From the NCBI GenBank assembly GCA_015494775.1, contig WGAP01000087.1, positions 1 through 22,283 on the forward strand: DNA of 22,283 nucleotides, in the 5' to 3' direction. This document shows, piece after piece, positions 21,979 through 22,283 of the stretch (positions within the stretch are counted from its first letter, which is position 1; every line of letters begins with the position of its first letter). The position numbers and the translations under genes were made by a program. This stretch comes from Flavobacteriales bacterium. Its GTDB lineage: Bacteria; Bacteroidota; Bacteroidia; Flavobacteriales; Flavobacteriaceae. The notes beneath the pieces were generated by a model, which saw only the letters and a program-made list of their open reading frames with translations, was not told the DNA's origin and did no database searches.

Positions 21979-22283
21979 TCATTTTTTCATATCCATTCCG
22001 GGCATAGTATTAGTTTTACCACCGCCGGGGTTCATCATACTGGTTTTTCCCAGTAATTGTGCCGATGCATCTATTTTGAAAACGCCGTTGCGGACGATTT
22101 CTTCGCCTTCTTGAAGCCCGCTGACGACTACATAATAATCACCGGCTTCGGGACCTAAAATAATTTCACGATACATAAAATCATTGCCTTTTTTGACATA
22201 GACCACCGAGCGTTTGCCCGTCCATAAAACCGCTGTTTTCGGAATCAGTAAACTTTCTTTATTTCCGGCTTGAATTTTTACAC
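21979..22283 (-). CDS. CusB-like metal efflux RND adaptor, C-terminal part
   Basis: The frame is open to the window edge, so the N-terminal part is missing; about 100 residues are visible. The segment KIQAGNKESLLIPKTAVLWTGKRSVVYVKKGN leads into FMYREIILGPEAGDYYVVVSGLQEGEEIVRNGVFKIDASAQLLGK, the standard C-terminal pattern of CusB-type periplasmic adaptors. The tail SMMNPGGG...TMPGMDMKK is Met-rich, which fits Cu(I)/Ag(I) export. Its partner CusA pump and outer-membrane channel would lie outside the window on the right. The AT-rich gap before the peroxiredoxin gene (21872-21978) shows no strong terminator. This family links metal efflux with the neighbouring antioxidant gene only by position. 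Confidence 0.85.
   Translation of the reverse strand, partial: VKIQAGNKESLLIPKTAVLWTGKRSVVYVKKGNDFMYREIILGPEAGDYYVVVSGLQEGEEIVRNGVFKIDASAQLLGKTSMMNPGGGKTNTMPGMDMKK

Overview
This window comes from a Bacteroidota chromosome. The evidence is a type IX secretion/gliding component (SprE/PorW family), a large secreted protein with a gliding-type C-terminal sorting domain, TAnnTTTG promoters instead of E. coli-type boxes, few visible Shine-Dalgarno sequences, and a SprE - bactofilin - AtpZ gene order I recall from that phylum. It is probably on the Flavobacteriia/Sphingobacteriia side, but I cannot place it further. Coding DNA is moderately GC-rich. The intergenic clusters are far richer in G+C, and a few inserts are AT-rich.

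Layout. 1-228: 3' end of an RND efflux adaptor. 229-734: a structured repeat, then the promoter of thrS-infC-rpmI-rplT (735-3945), which ends in a clear terminator. 4142-7598: sprE/porW, bactofilin, an AtpZ-like protein and a small membrane protein, all overlapping. 7599-8804: 1.2 kb without genes, packed with inverted repeats and hairpin units. 8805-10979: surE, a small membrane protein and lpxB. 10964-11414: a small AT-rich insert carrying a four-helix-bundle (IVP/S23-like) gene between inverted AGTTTTG repeats. 11416-12477 (minus): ilvE. 12691-14066: mnmD and a second SAM methyltransferase. 14067-14870: a second repeat cluster, largely an inverted copy of the first. 14871-18984 (minus): rnhB, an EnvC-like protein and a 751-residue lipoprotein. 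19067-21196: a secreted T9SS cargo protein. 21245-21871 (minus): a 2-Cys peroxiredoxin. 21979-22283 (minus): 3' end of a CusB-like metal efflux adaptor.

Functional themes are translation (thrS, infC, L35, L20), tRNA wobble modification (mnmD), envelope building (lpxB, EnvC-like, bactofilin), type IX secretion (machinery plus a cargo), and metal and peroxide stress (two RND adaptors, peroxiredoxin).

The most unusual content is non-coding. Three copies (281-426 plus, 7719-7890 minus, 14661-14825 plus) share a core of two strands, ATGGGAGCG and AGCGGACAG. The flanking stems change sequence but keep pairing, which suggests a structured RNA, possibly related to the Bacteroidota Flavo-1 motif (from memory, not checked). 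Interchangeable hairpin modules are attached to this core. Two further clusters consist of degenerate hairpin units of about 30 nt plus two conserved GC-rich palindromes separated by unrelated spacers. infC appears to start at a rare ATC codon.
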